Positions 24,744-36,360 of a DNA stretch of 64,000 nt are shown piece by piece. This stretch comes from Flaveria trinervia. Its lineage: Eukaryota; Streptophyta; Magnoliopsida; Asterales; Asteraceae. The notes below the pieces were generated by a model. The model had not been told where the DNA came from and made no database searches. It saw only the letters and a list, made by a program, of their open reading frames with translations. How positions within the stretch are numbered: the first letter of the stretch is position 1; each line of letters opens with the position of its first letter. Position numbers and translations under genes: made by a program. Where the stretch lies: positions 18,166,443 to 18,230,442 of the forward strand of contig CM046442.1 of assembly GCA_025506515.1 (NCBI GenBank), written 5' to 3'.

Positions 24744-27281
24744 TGTGACAACCCTAGATTAAGAAATTTTATACACTAAGTTCATTTATATAATTTAAGC
24801 CACACCTAGGTTAATATATATATTTTATTACATGCATAAACGTATGCATGCTTTCATTTTTGTTTACCTAAGTATATTGTTACAAGTATACGTACGCATG
24901 ATCGCATGCAAACCTTTTTACGTGTGCATGTACCATCTTTGCTAAGAAACATATACACATGCATATTATATATGTTTTACTCATGCATATGCCATCTCTG
25001 GTTAATACATGTGTGTATCATGTGTTTATATGTATATACTATGCGTTGCACGTATGCATGATTGCATGCATATATGATTTACGTATGCATGTATTCAAAA
25101 ACAACAATTCTTTAATATTGAACCATATATGATCCAAATACATCAACCAAAACAACATCAAAAACACCAAATACACCTAACCAAACACCTTCAAAAAAAA
25201 GTAAACACCAGGAGAACTTGACATCAACACAAACTTAAACAAATCCTCTACACCTAAACCTCAAACCAAAGAACCATTAAAGATCAAAAACCACTCGGTT
25301 TATAACCTTAAACACCCGTTTATATCTTAAACACCCATCAATAAATCAATGACTCACCTTTCTCTTTGTGTGACACCTAAACCCACCTTGCCACTAAGAT
25401 AAACCACAAATCGCCACCTAGCACCCTAAGGATCGACTCACCTAGTCTATAACATCCACATCACACCTAACACTAGACCTAATGATGGTTAACTCCATTA
25501 TTGAGGCAGCTCGGCCGAAGGAATCATGGGACACACAAAGATTTCGCACACCACTACCATAACCGTAAGCCACCATCATCTCCATCCTTCACCTCTCGAT
25601 CACACCACTATCCTCATCTCCACTCTCGGTCACCATCACCTCCCGAACACACACACCACCACCTCAACGAAGGACCTCGGGTTTATCTTTGAAACACCAA
25701 CATCACAAACCATCACCTATAGCTATCACCACCACCATCGTGTACTTAGTTTTTGTAACAAGCATATCTCTCGGATTCATAAGTTAATAACAACAAAGGT
25801 ATCAAATTCCTAAGCTAAACTTGTATGTCAACATATAGATATATGTGTATGATATATGTGTTCAAACAACACATATAATCGAAAGCATTATATGTGAACA
25901 TATTACAAGGAATTTTTACATCATAAAGGCATATAAAGATTGTGGGAACAAACATTGTTCCAAATTTTTAAAGAAAGACATAATTTAGAAATAAGCAATA
26001 AATATAAATAAATCTATAGAATTCTAATAAATTCACCAAATGATCCTTTTGGAGTACTAAGGTCCTGGAATTATTTCAGAATTTATTCCTTTGTTATAAT
26101 TGAAATATGAATTTTTACATGATCTGTAGTAGAAAAATAAGAATAAATACTTATATAGCATAATAAAAATCTGAGAAAATCATAGATAAATTAATAAATC
26201 CAAACCTGCAGAATGTATAAATTTAATAATTTTTTTGAGCTATATAGCTATTTTTGTGAAGAAATGGGATTATTGTAAAAATTACAGAAACTAATCTGTT
26301 ATGTGTTAGACTTTGATAAATTTATAAGAAGTTCTAATTATTATATTGAACCCTCTGTAAAATTTTAAGAATTTATGGACTACGGAAACTATTTTTGGCA
26401 ATTTATGATGACTTTATAACAATTATAGAAAATAATCTGTAAAATTATGGAAATAAGAAATTAACGTGATATTCCAGATTAATAAACCTATTTGTTATAA
26501 AAATTTCAAAATCTATTGAGGTACTGAAAATTTTGAAGAAAATAGTTAAGTTTTCTAAACTATAAAATTCTTTTGTTTATAGGTTACTAGTTGGAGTAAA
26601 GGTGAGTTTCATGGCCCATTTTGATTTTATAAGTTTTGGGGAAAAAGCATACTAATTTATGAATTGATGCATTATTACTGAAATTTATGTTGCAACCATT
26701 AGTTCGGATGTGGAACCGTTAGATAACATTGGAGCGCTACTTAGGAGATATCTCCTGCATTAACAGAATGAGTGTTATAATGCTATGTTATCTGATTTAT
26801 GTGAATATGATATAACAGATATGGATAATCTGATTACTATGTAAGGTTTGGTTGTATATATAATGCATCAATATTATCTGTTTAATAAACCTGTGAAGCT
26901 CACCAACTTTGTGTTGACTATTTTTGGTATGCTTTTTCAGGAATTCATCATGACTAACAACCTAACGTTCTCCTTTGATGTTTTTAATGGTTGGGGTGAA
27001 GTTGTAGGAAAAGTTTGTGTGAACCTAACTGTGAACCTGTATGACTTCAGTGTGTCGGTGGATGCTCACTTCCATCGTCTCTGAAGATGTAGCTGTTAAA
27101 ACTTTATGATGTAATAGGATTATGTAATTTCAAATTTTGACTATTATGATTTTATGTAATCCTAACCTTGATATTATGTTATATGTATGATTATGTGTTG
27201 TTTATTAATTAGTATTTGACAATGAGTTCTGAACAATCAAGTCACTCCCTAAGTATTTCACGCTTCCGCCGGGATGTGACA
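24744..27281 (+). repeat. 5' LTR of the Tekay-like element
   Basis: 2538 bp, TGTGACAACCCTAG ... CCGGGATGTGACA. It matches 32684-35206 end to end. Most differences are 1-3 base indels in short homopolymers or dinucleotides. The first 350 bp contain many GCATGCAT and CATGCATA words. Frames inside (near 25501-25813 and 26848-27084) are not genes: their counterparts in the 3' LTR are shifted. Confidence 0.96.
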
Positions 27282-27284
27282 GGT

Positions 27285-27297
27285 TGGTATCAGAGCC
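27285..27297 (+). other. Gypsy primer-binding site (initiator Met tRNA)
   Basis: TGGTATCAGAGCC begins 3 bases after the 5' LTR and is an exact match to the standard plant initiator-Met primer site. Confidence 0.93.
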
Positions 27298-27500
27298 ATT
27301 GGTTATAGAGAATTAGGTACCATAAAATACCTAGACTATAACCATAAGCTCATATCTGTATAATTATGTGTATATATATGATTTTGTGTGTTATGATTCC
27401 ATGTATGTTAAAGTATGTTTCATGCAGAGAACTTATAATATGTATAAAAATAGATAACTAACTACTGGGTTCAAATCATAAAAAGATTTGTTTTGCAGCC

Positions 27501-27965
27501 ATGAGTACCGATAACAAATTTTGTGAGACTGACTCATCCGAATACTCGGATTATAATAATCACGAAGGACTTACGCCCGAACCTAAACCTCAGCAAATTC
27601 TAGAACCTTTTCCAACCAAAGGAGAAGATGATCCCGAACCTAAATTTTATGTCCGTCGTGCACCTGTAATGGTAGGAGGATATACCATTAAAACTCCTAG
27701 GAAAAGGGTACGACCCGGAAACAAATTTAAGACCAAGCAATACGAAGGCAAGGAGATACAAGAAACTAACTCCCACGGAAACGAAGAAAGTAAAGCTAAG
27801 AGACAAAGGGTGGATGAAGATCAAAACACAGTCACTCAACCAACCCTTAAACAGCTCAAGAAAATTCAACAAGAAATCAGGAATATTCAGAAAGATGTTA
27901 AGGAATTGAAAGCACCTACAGGAAACATCTTCTCAAGAATATGGAAATGGGTGCAGGGAAATTAG
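27501..27965 (+). CDS. Small intact ORF ahead of gag in the Tekay-like element
   Basis: 154 codons from ATG 27501 (after TTTTGCAGCC) to TAG, about 220 bp past the 5' LTR and 150 bp before the gag ATG. The product is acidic at the N-terminus (DSSEYSDYNNHEG), basic in the middle (TPRKRVRPGNKFKTK and SKAKRQRVDED, which resemble nuclear-localisation signals), then a heptad-like helix (LKQLKKIQQEIRNIQKDVKEL) and an amphipathic aromatic tail (IFSRIWKWVQ). I do not recognise the family. It is open throughout while the following polyprotein is broken. Context suggests an accessory or gag-leader protein of the element. Function is unknown, and chance openness cannot be excluded for 465 bp. Confidence 0.55.
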   Translation: MSTDNKFCETDSSEYSDYNNHEGLTPEPKPQQILEPFPTKGEDDPEPKFYVRRAPVMVGGYTIKTPRKRVRPGNKFKTKQYEGKEIQETNSHGNEESKAKRQRVDEDQNTVTQPTLKQLKKIQQEIRNIQKDVKELKAPTGNIFSRIWKWVQGN

Positions 27966-28117
27966 AAGCTAACTTTTGATGTGAAATCTTTAAATAAGAA
28001 CTTAAATGAAAAATATCTTTTATGTTTAAAGCTATTACTTGTTTATGTGTTAAGTAGGATGTTGTTAAGAATCTAAAAATTCTTCTTAATATTTACTATA
28101 ATTAATTATAGAAAAGC

Positions 28118-29302
28118 ATGCCGCCAAGAAGGGACACACAGCCCGTAAGAAGAACGGCGCGAAGAGGACGACCTAGAACCAGACTTGGAGAAGAAACCCC
28201 TATAAACCCAAACACCAATGAAGATGAGAGGATCACACGGATAGTAGCACAACAATTAGAAGCTGCCATACCCACACTAGTAACTCAGCTCCAACAAAAC
28301 CTAAATCTCGGAACAACAACACCAGGTAATGAGATACCCATGGGGATACCACAGGGAACAACCAGAAGAGGAAGCTATAATAGGAAGAGGATGCTCCTAC
28401 AAAGCTTTTATGTCCTGTAGACCTCGAGAATTTGATGGTAAAGGCGGAGCGGTACAGGCTTTACGCTGGTTAGATGAAATGGAGTCAACTCTGGAAATCA
28501 GCAAATGTGCCAATAGCAACCGAACCTTGTTTGCTTCACACTCACTAAAGGGAGAAGCACAATCTTGGTGGAAGTTGGAAATGACCATCAAAGGTAGGCA
28601 CGTTATGAATAAATTAAGTTGGGAAGAATTCAGGAATTTGATTATAGAAAAATACTGCCCTTATAATGAAATAGAAAAGTTAGAAACTGAGTTTCTAGCT
28701 TTAGAGATGAAAGGAGCAGCATATCGGGAATATACCGACAGGTATAATGAACTCTCGAGGTTAGTACCACACCTAGTAACCCCAGAATCAAAAAGAATAG
28801 GAAGATATATTGGGGACTAGTGCCACAAATAAGGGGATTAGTAAAATCAGCTAGGCCCAAAACTTTTCAAGATACTGTAAGTTTATCAGGAAGTTTGACA
28901 GATGAAATGATAAGAAATGGATCATTAAATAACCCCAGATCCGGAGAAAAGAGAAAGTGGAATAATGATAACACAGGGGAAAGATTTAGGGGAACTCCTC
29001 AGAAACGAGTAGTTAGACAACCCCCTCGGAACTACCTAGAAATGACACGGGAAAAGAAACCCCAGACAGAAAACCAGTCATGGTGCAGCACTTGCCAAAG
29101 ATACCATCAAGGCAATTGTGCGATGGTAATCTGTTACAACTGCAAGAAAAAGGGGCATATATCCCGAGACTGCAAAAACCCTGCAAATCCAAAACCAATC
29201 TGCTATCAATGTGGGAATCAAAATCATCGCCGAAACGAATGTCCACAGTTGAAAGGAAAAGCACCAGCTAATCAGAATAACCCTCGGGAAGAGCATTCAT
29301 AA
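28118..29302 (+). pseudogene. Gypsy gag with two zinc knuckles (frameshifted)
   Basis: ATG 28118 opens an Arg-rich start (MPPRRDTQPVRRTARRGRPR). A frameshift near 28400 leads to the gag core (28400-28820), with REFDGKGG, ALRWLDEME, SWWKLEM and FRNLIIEKYCP, the standard Retrotrans_gag signature. Another shift near 28815 leads to the C-terminal part, with two CCHC knuckles, CYNCKKKGHISRDC and CYQCGNQNHRRNEC, at about 29130-29245. Both keep all metal ligands. Gag would assemble the virus-like particle and bind the RNA. Stop at 29300-29302. Confidence 0.88.
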
Positions 29303-29322
29303 TGCAGGCGGAAGAAGCGTGA

Positions 29323-29720
29323 CATGAACCAGAAGTTGTCACGGGTACGTTCCCTGTAAACAACCAGTATGCTACTGTGTTATTTGATACTGGAGCAACC
29401 CGTAGTTTTGTTTCAAATACATTTAGGCAACTACTTAACTTGACCACAGAAAAGTTAGATCAAAAATATATGATAGAGTTAGCAGATGGTAAGATAATCG
29501 AAGCTTACGAAATCATTCCTAATTGTACAATGAATCTAGATGAAAACTATTTCGACATAGATTTGATTCCTATTGATTTAGGAGGATTTGACGTTGTTGT
29601 AGGATGGATTGGTTAAGTAAAATCAAGCTGAAATAATATGTGGTAAGAAAATGATAAAAATTCCTTTGGTTAAAGAGAATAGAATACTGTGTATATATGG
29701 TGAAAAACTAGAGGTACTAT
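29323..29720 (+). pseudogene. Gypsy aspartic protease (frameshifted)
   Basis: The active site reads VLFDTGATRSFV near 29374-29412. The domain runs on to FDVVVG, where a one-base frame change near 29605 replaces the expected GMDWLS. That segment is present in the shifted frame (ATGGATTGGTTAAGT), followed by more shifts. The protease would cut the gag-pol polyprotein. It lies directly between the gag knuckles and RT, as in all Ty3-gypsy elements. Confidence 0.85.
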
Positions 29721-29769
29721 AAAGATAATTTCTTGCAAGAATGCACAAAAATGTCTAAGGAATAAATGT

Positions 29770-31150
29770 TTGGCTTATCTGACTCACATTATTGATACTA
29801 AGATAGAAAAAGCAAACCTGAAAGACGTATCAGTTATCAATGAATATTCAGATGTATTCCCTGATGAATTACCTGGATTACCACCCCCACGTCAAGTAGA
29901 ATTCAAAATTGAATTAATGCCAGGGACAACCCCTATTGCTAAAGCACCCTACCGTTTAGCACCTACTGAAATGAAGGAACTAATGAGTCAACTTCAAGAA
30001 CTTTTGGATAAAGGATTTATACGACCTAGTGTGTCACCCTGGGGAGCACCGGTTTTATTTTTCAAGAAAAAGGATGGAACATTTAGAATGTGCATAGACT
30101 ATAGTGAACTCAATAAAGTAACTATAAAGAATAGGTATCCTTTACCTAGAATAGATGACCTATTTGATCAACTACAAGGATCTAGTCACTTTTCAAAAAT
30201 AGACTTGAGATCAGGATATCATCAGCTAAGAATACAGGATGAGGATATACCTAAGACAGCATTCAGAACAAGGTATGGACATTATGAATTTCTGGTAATG
30301 CCATTTGGATTAACCAATGCTCCCGCCATATTTATGGATCTGATGAATAGGATCTGTAAACCCTATTTAGATAAGTTTGTCATAGTCTTTATAGACGACA
30401 TTTTAATCTATTCTAAGAGTAAGGAGGATCATGAGCAACACCTAGATTGACCTTGGAGTTGTTAAGAAAAGAAAAATTATACGCAAAATTCTCAAAATGT
30501 GAATTTTGGAAAGAGAAGTGCAATTCCTTGGACACATAGTCAATCAAGAAGGAATACAGGTAGATCCAGCAAAAATAGAAGCTGTTAAGAATTGGGAAGA
30601 TCCCAAGACACCAACAGAAGTACGCCAATTTCTAGGATTAGCAGGATATTACAGAAGGTTTATAGAAAATTTTTCAAGGATAGCTCAACCCTTGACTGAA
30701 TTAACTCAAAAGGACAAGCCATATGTTTGGGGAGAAAAACAAAAGAATGCATTTGAACTTTTGAAAAGTAAGCTGTGTAGTGCACCTATTTTGTCATTAC
30801 CAGAAGGGACTGATGATTTTGTAGTATATTGTGATGCGTCTCGTCAAGGATTTGGATGTGTATTAATGCAACGAAGTAAAGTCATGCATATGCCTCTAGA
30901 CAACTTAGGGGAAGTGAGAAAAACTACACTACTCATGATTTAGAATTAGGGGCAGTGATCTTTGCACTTAAGATTTGGAGGCATTATCTATATGGAACAA
31001 AATGTACAATATACACAGATCACAAAAGTTTACAGCATATATTTGAGCAGAAAATGCTGAACATGAGACAAAGAAGATGGATAGAATTACTAAGTGATTA
31101 TGAGTGTGAAATCAAATATCACCCGGTAAGGCAAATGTAGTTGCAGATGC
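29770..31150 (+). pseudogene. Gypsy reverse transcriptase and RNase H (frameshifted)
   Basis: 29770-30450 is a clean reverse transcriptase block: FPDELPGLPP, APYRLAPTEMKEL, SPWGAPVLFFKKKDG, CIDYSELNKVTIKN, DLRSGYHQLRI, MPFGLTNAPA and the catalytic FIDD at 30388-30399. A frameshift near 30450 leads to 30506-30943 with FLGHIVNQEGI, FLGLAGYYRRFI and the RNase H start VVYCDAS. A further shift near 30930 leads to 30955-31140 with TDHKSLQHIF and RQRRWIELLSDY. The ADALSRK end is visible in another frame at about 31145. The catalytic residues are intact; the breaks are only frame changes. Confidence 0.93.
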
Positions 31151-32629
31151 TTTAAGTAGAAAAGATAGGGCTAAACCGTTACGAGTACGAGCCATGAGAA
31201 TGGAACTACAATCAGATCTACTAAGACAAATATGGAAGCCCAACAGAAAAGTAAGGTAGAAATAAAAGGACAAGAAAAGGATTTACAGGCAGATACACAT
31301 GGAATCTTAAAATTTAAAGAAAGAATCTGGATACCTAATGATACCATACTTAGAAAGGTTATATTGGAAGAAGCACATAAGTCAAAATACTCAGTACATC
31401 CAGGAAATAACAAAATGTATAAAGATTTGAAAAATCATTACTGGTGGCCTGGTATGAAGAGATCAGTTGGGGAGTTTGTAGAAAAATGTAACACGTGTTC
31501 AAGAATCAAAGCAGAACATCAAAAGCCTTCGGATATCTACAACAACCTGAAATTCCAGAATGGAAATGGGATCAAATTACTATGGACTTTGTAACCAAGT
31601 TACCAAGAACTTCAAGTGGTTATGACACTATTTGGGTTATAGTAGATAGGTTAACCAAATCAGCACACTTTCTGCCAATTAGAGAAGATTACAAGATAGA
31701 GAAATTGTCAAGAATCTACATACGAGAAATCGTATCCAGACATGGAATACCAATCTCCATTATATCTGATAGAGACAGTAGATTCATATCAAGATTTTGG
31801 CAAACCCTACAAAAAGCTTTAGGAACCCGAATAAATCTTAGCACAACCTTCCACCCACAAACAGATGGACAAAGTGAAAGGACAATACAAACACTGGAAG
31901 ATATGTTACGTGCTTGTGCCTTAGACTTTGGAGGCAGCTGGGATATACATCTACCTTTGATAAAATTTTCTTATAATAATAGCTATCATTCCAGCATTAA
32001 AACAGCCCCGTTTGAAGCCTTGTATGGAAGAAAATGCAGATCGCCCTTATGTTGGAATGAAGTAGGAGATAGGCAACTTATAGGTCCTGATTTAATTCAA
32101 GAAACATCTGACAAAATCAGGAAATCAAAAATAGACTAAAGCAGCACGGGATCGACAGAAAAGCTATGCTGATAAAAGAAGAAGGCCATAGAATTTCAAA
32201 TTGGAGACAAAGTCTATTTAAAAATATCACCTACCAAAGGAATCTTTCATTGAAAAGAGAAATAAGTTGAACCCAAGATATGTTGGACCATTTGAAGTTA
32301 TTGACAAAATTGGTTCCGTTGCATACAAACTAGATTTACCTCAAGAATTTTGTGAAGTACACAACACGTTCCATGTATCCAATCTAAAGAAATGTTTAAC
32401 AGATGAAACATTAAAAGTTCCAGCTCAAGAAATAAAGATAGACGAGAAACTTCATTTCACAGAAGAACCAATAACTATATTAGACAAGAAAGTTAAAAAG
32501 CTAAGAAGAAGCAAAATTTCTATAGTAAAGGTTAAGTGGAATGCTAGAAGAGGACCTGATATACGTGGGAGAGAGAAGATGAAATCAAAAGAAGATACCC
32601 CCATCTATTCCCAGTCAATGGTCAGATAA
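31151..32629 (+). pseudogene. Gypsy integrase with chromodomain-like tail (frameshifted)
   Basis: 31232-31594 holds the zinc-binding domain (EEAHKSKYSVHPGNNKMY ... CNTCSRIK). The core is in another frame, 31495-32139, with D in ITMDFVTKLP, D in IISDRDSRF and E in DGQSERTIQ, plus APFEALYGRKCRSP. After a break near 32130-32260 the tail 32267-32629 has RYVGPFEVI and VHNTFHVSNLKKC. It ends in EEPITILDKKVKKLRRSKI and VKVKWNARRGP, the chromodomain-like segment of Tekay/Del chromoviruses. That segment usually guides insertion into heterochromatin. The last residues (TWERED-like) are frame-shifted. Confidence 0.9.
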
Positions 32630-32671
32630 GTTCATTACTAACCAAATAAATTTCGGGACGAAATTATCTTT

Positions 32672-32683
32672 ACGGGGGGAGAA
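32672..32683 (+). other. Gypsy 3' polypurine tract
   Basis: ACGGGGGGAGAA lies directly against the TGTGACA start of the 3' LTR. It is the standard plus-strand primer position. Confidence 0.88.
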
Positions 32684-35206
32684 TGTGACAACCCTAGATT
32701 AAGAAATTTTATACACTAAGTTCATTTATATAATTTAAGCCACACCTAGGTTAATATATATTTTATACATGCATAAACGTATGCATGCTTTCATTTTTGT
32801 TTACTAAGTATATTGTTACAAGTATACGTACGCATGATCGCATGCAAACCTTTTTACGTGTGCATGTACCATCTTTGCTAAGAAACATATACACATGCAT
32901 ATTATATATGTTTTACTCATGCATATGCCATCTCTGGTTAATACATGTGTGTATCATGTGTTTATATGTATATACTATGCGTTGCACGTATGCATGATTG
33001 CATGCATATATGATTTACGTATGCATGTATTCAAAAACAACAATTCTTAATATGAACCATATATGATCCAAATACATCAACAAAACAACATCAAAAACAC
33101 CAAATACAACCTAACCAAACACTTCAAAACAAAGTAAACACCAGGAGAACTTGACATCAACACAAACTTAAACAAATCCTCTACACCTAAACCTCAAACC
33201 AAGAACCATTAAAGATCAAAAACACGGTTTATAACCTTAAACACCCGGTTTATTAATCTTAAACACCCATCAATAAATCAATGACTCACCTTTCTCTTTG
33301 TGTGACACCTAAACCCACCTTGCCACTAAGATAACCATAAATCGCCACCTAGCACCCAAAGGATCGACTCACCTAGTCTATAACATCCACATCACACCCT
33401 AACACTAGACCTAATGATGGTTAACTCCATTATTTGAGGCAGCTCGGCCGAAGGAATCATGGGAACCACAAAGATTTCGCACACCACTACCATAACCGTA
33501 AGCCACCATCATCTCCATCCTTCACCTCTCGATCACACACCACTATCCTCATCTCCACTCTCGGTCACCATCACCTCCCGAACACCACACACCACCACCT
33601 CAACCGAAGGCCCTCGGGTTATCTTTGAAACACCAACATCACAACCATCACCTATAGCTATCACCACCACCATCGTGTACTTAGTTTTTGTAACAAGCAT
33701 ATCTCTCGGATTCATAAGTTATAACAACCAAAGGTATCAAATTCCTAAGCTAAACTTGTATGTCAACATATAGATATATGGTATGATATATGTGTTCAAA
33801 CAACACATATAATCGAAGCATTATATGTGAACATATTACAAGGAATTTTTACATCATAAAGGCATATAAAGATTGTGGGAACAAACATTGTTCCAAATTT
33901 TTAAAGAAAGACATAATTTAGAAATAAGCAATAAATAAAAATAAATTCCATAGAATTCTAATAAATTCACCAAATGATCCTTTTGGAGTACTAAGGTCCC
34001 TGGAATTATTTCAGAATTTATTCCTTTGTTATAATTGAAATATGAATTTTTACATGATCTGTAGTAGAAAAATCAGAATAAATACTTATATAGCATAATA
34101 AAAATCTGAGAAAATCATAGATAAATTAATAAATAACCTGCAGAATGTATAAATTAATAATTTTTTTGAGCTATATAGCTATTTTTGTGAAGAAATGGAT
34201 TATTGTAAAAATTACAGAAACTAATCTGTTATGTGTTAGACTTTGATAAATTTATAAGAAGTTCTAATTATTATAATGAACCCTCTGTAAAATTTTAAGA
34301 ATTTATGGACTACGGAAACTATTTTTGGCAATTTATGATGACTTTATAACAATTATAGAAAATAATCTGTAAAATTATTGGAAATAAGAAATTAACGTGA
34401 TATTCCAGATTAATAAACCTATTTGTTATAAAAATTTCAAAATCTATTGAGGTACTGAAAATTTTGAAGAAAATAGTTAAGTTTTCTAAACTATAAAATT
34501 CTTTTGTTTATAGGTTACTACTTGGAGTAAAGGTGAGTTTCATGGCCCATTTTGATTTTATTAAGTTTTGGGGAAAAAGCATACTAATTTATGAATTGAT
34601 GCATTATTACTGAAATTTATGTTGCAACCATTAGTTCGGATGTGGAACCGTTAGATAACATTGGTAGCGCTACTTAGGAGATATCTCCTGCATTAACAGA
34701 ATGAGTGTTATAATGCTATGTTATCTGATTTATGTGAATATGATATAAAGATATGGATAATCTGATTACTATGTAAGGTTTGGTTGTATATATAATGCAT
34801 CAATATTATCTGTTTAATAAACCTGTGAAGCTCACCAACTTTGTGTTGACTATTTTTGGTATGCTTTTTCAGAATTCATCATGACTAACAACCTAACGTT
34901 CTCCTTTGATGTTTTTAATGGCTGGGGTGAAGTTGTAGAAAAGTTTGTGTGAACCTAACTGTGAACCTGTATGACTTCAGTGTGTGGATGCTCACTTCCA
35001 TCGTCTCTAAAGATGTAGCTGTTAAAACTTTATGATGTAATAGGATTATGTAATTTCAAATTTTGACTATTATGATTTTATGTAATCCTAACCTGATATT
35101 ATGTTATGTGTATGATTATGTGTTGTTTATTAATTAGTATTTGACAATGAGTTCTGAACAATCAAGTCACTCCCTAAGTATTTCACGCTTTCGCCGGGAT
35201 GTGACA
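32684..35206 (+). repeat. 3' LTR of the Tekay-like element
   Basis: 2523 bp, the partner of 24744-27281 and 15 bp shorter because of scattered small indels. It ends CGCCGGGATGTGACA and is followed by TTAGT, part of the target duplication. Confidence 0.96.
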
Positions 35207-35639
35207 TTAGTGACCATACTTTATTCCACTGTTCACCTTTCTAGTTAGTACAGGTTACCAACTTTAGTTGGTGACAAAAGGTAAGTCAAGGACATGTCCC
35301 GACTACCATATCTTAGATAAAGTCTTATATGAGATACCTTAAACTATAGCTTTGTAGTATTGCTTTAGTTAGAGGATTCCAGCTAGTATCAAAGTATATA
35401 CAGTTGTAGGTAGTATTATATATAGTCTCTCATTGTAACTTATAAGCAAATGCTTGTAAGAGTTTTGTAATATTTGAGTTGAGAAGCAATATATGCAAGT
35501 ACTTTGAAAATTACTTCTTGTGTTCTGTTATTACTTATTATATTGTTATCAACTCTTAAAGATACTGTATTCATCGAGAGTGTTGTTTAAGTGAGTTTGA
35601 GAGAAAACCAAGTGTTTAGTGACAAAAACCGATCCTGCA
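35207..35639 (+). repeat. Copia 3' LTR, second part
   Basis: This resumes the copia LTR after the nested insertion. It has a probable TATA box in TATTATATATAGTC near 35408-35420 and ends GATCCTGCA at 35639, a plausible CA terminus. Joined to 24314-24743 this gives an LTR of about 0.86 kb. If the following 465-bp repeat also belongs to the LTR it would be about 1.33 kb. Confidence 0.65.
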
Positions 35640-36103
35640 TATTTTTTTCAATTTTAACTTTGATTCCTATTCTTTTCATCTTTTCTAATTTTTTTATTCT
35701 ATGTTTTGGTTTAAATTTTACGAGTTAACATATTGCAACGTACGCGTGTGGTTTAACATTTTCCCACCTCTTTTTTTCTTGTTTACGGCCTCGTTACAAA
35801 GCGCGCGTCCTACATACACTTAGTTATTTTCTAGTTATTGTTTTTAATGTTTTACGGTTCGCGTGCATGGTTCAATGTCTTACGTTTACTTTCTGTTCGA
35901 TTTTATTTTTTTCATCTTTATTTATTTTTTAATACGAGTTTTACCGCTGTTGATGATCGCTAACGATGATATAACATTAGTGCTACTTGGAATAATTTTC
36001 GCCCTCACCGCAACGCGAGGGCTTAATACTAGTACATATATAATAATTCATTATTTGTAAAATCATTTTCTAATAAACTTCTAAAGATTATATCACTAAA
36101 ACT
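35639..36103 (+). repeat. Right 465-bp direct repeat with Helitron-type 3' end
   Basis: This is the partner of 13140-13602. It starts directly at the TGCA end of the copia LTR. It holds a clear Helitron 3' terminus: hairpin GCCCTC...GAGGGC (36001-36022), then TTAATACTAGT with CTAG at 36029-36032. About 70 bp beyond the terminus are shared as well, so the two copies are not independent Helitron insertions. The 65-codon frame at 35863-36060 is not a gene. Confidence 0.87.
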
Positions 36104-36360
36104 GTGCTATTAAGCGTCATATCTTACACTTGATGACCCCTTATCTGTTAAAATAAGTATATATTCTCATAATATAAGGTACGTTCAATAAATAAGATGT
36201 CTTTAACCACTGTTTTATTCAAAGTGCTCGTGATTTTAAAGAAATAAAAATAACTAGAAATAAATTATCAATATTTTGTTATTATAAAAATAAATATCAG
36301 ATCGAATAAATGTCGTAAAGAAGAATACAAAAGCAGTAATGATTTTTGATAGATCTATAA

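Larger units (their letters stand above)
24744..35206 (+). mobile_element. Ty3-gypsy element, Tekay/Del chromovirus type, nested in the copia LTR
   Basis: 10,463 bp, with LTRs 24744-27281 and 32684-35206, both starting and ending TGTGACA. An initiator-Met primer site follows the 5' LTR and a polypurine tract precedes the 3' LTR. The flanks are GTAGT (24739-24743) and TTAGT (35207-35211), a 5-bp target duplication with one mismatch. Internal order is a small ORF, gag with two zinc knuckles, protease, RT, RNase H, integrase and a chromodomain-like tail. The order and 2.5-kb LTRs fit Tekay/Del. At least eight frame changes break the polyprotein, though the LTRs are nearly identical apart from small indels. 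Confidence 0.95.
13140..36103 (+). mobile_element. Ty1-copia element, SIRE-like, decayed, with a nested gypsy
   Basis: The order is primer site, gag with one zinc knuckle, DSG protease, GAG-pre-integrase and integrase core, copia reverse transcriptase with YVDD, RNase H, a long extra ORF, polypurine tract, and a 3' LTR from 24314. The protease-integrase-RT order defines copia, and the long region after RNase H fits the SIRE/Maximus group. The 3' LTR is split by the gypsy element at 24744-35206. No full 5' LTR is present. Every domain is interrupted by stops or frameshifts, so the copy is dead. Without the nested element it is about 12.5 kb. Confidence 0.88.

Noticed and set aside
25501..25813. 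His/Pro/Ser/Thr-rich frames in the 5' gypsy LTR
   Set aside because: They lie inside the LTR, and the counterparts at 33434-33773 in the 3' LTR are frame-shifted, so no conserved protein is indicated.
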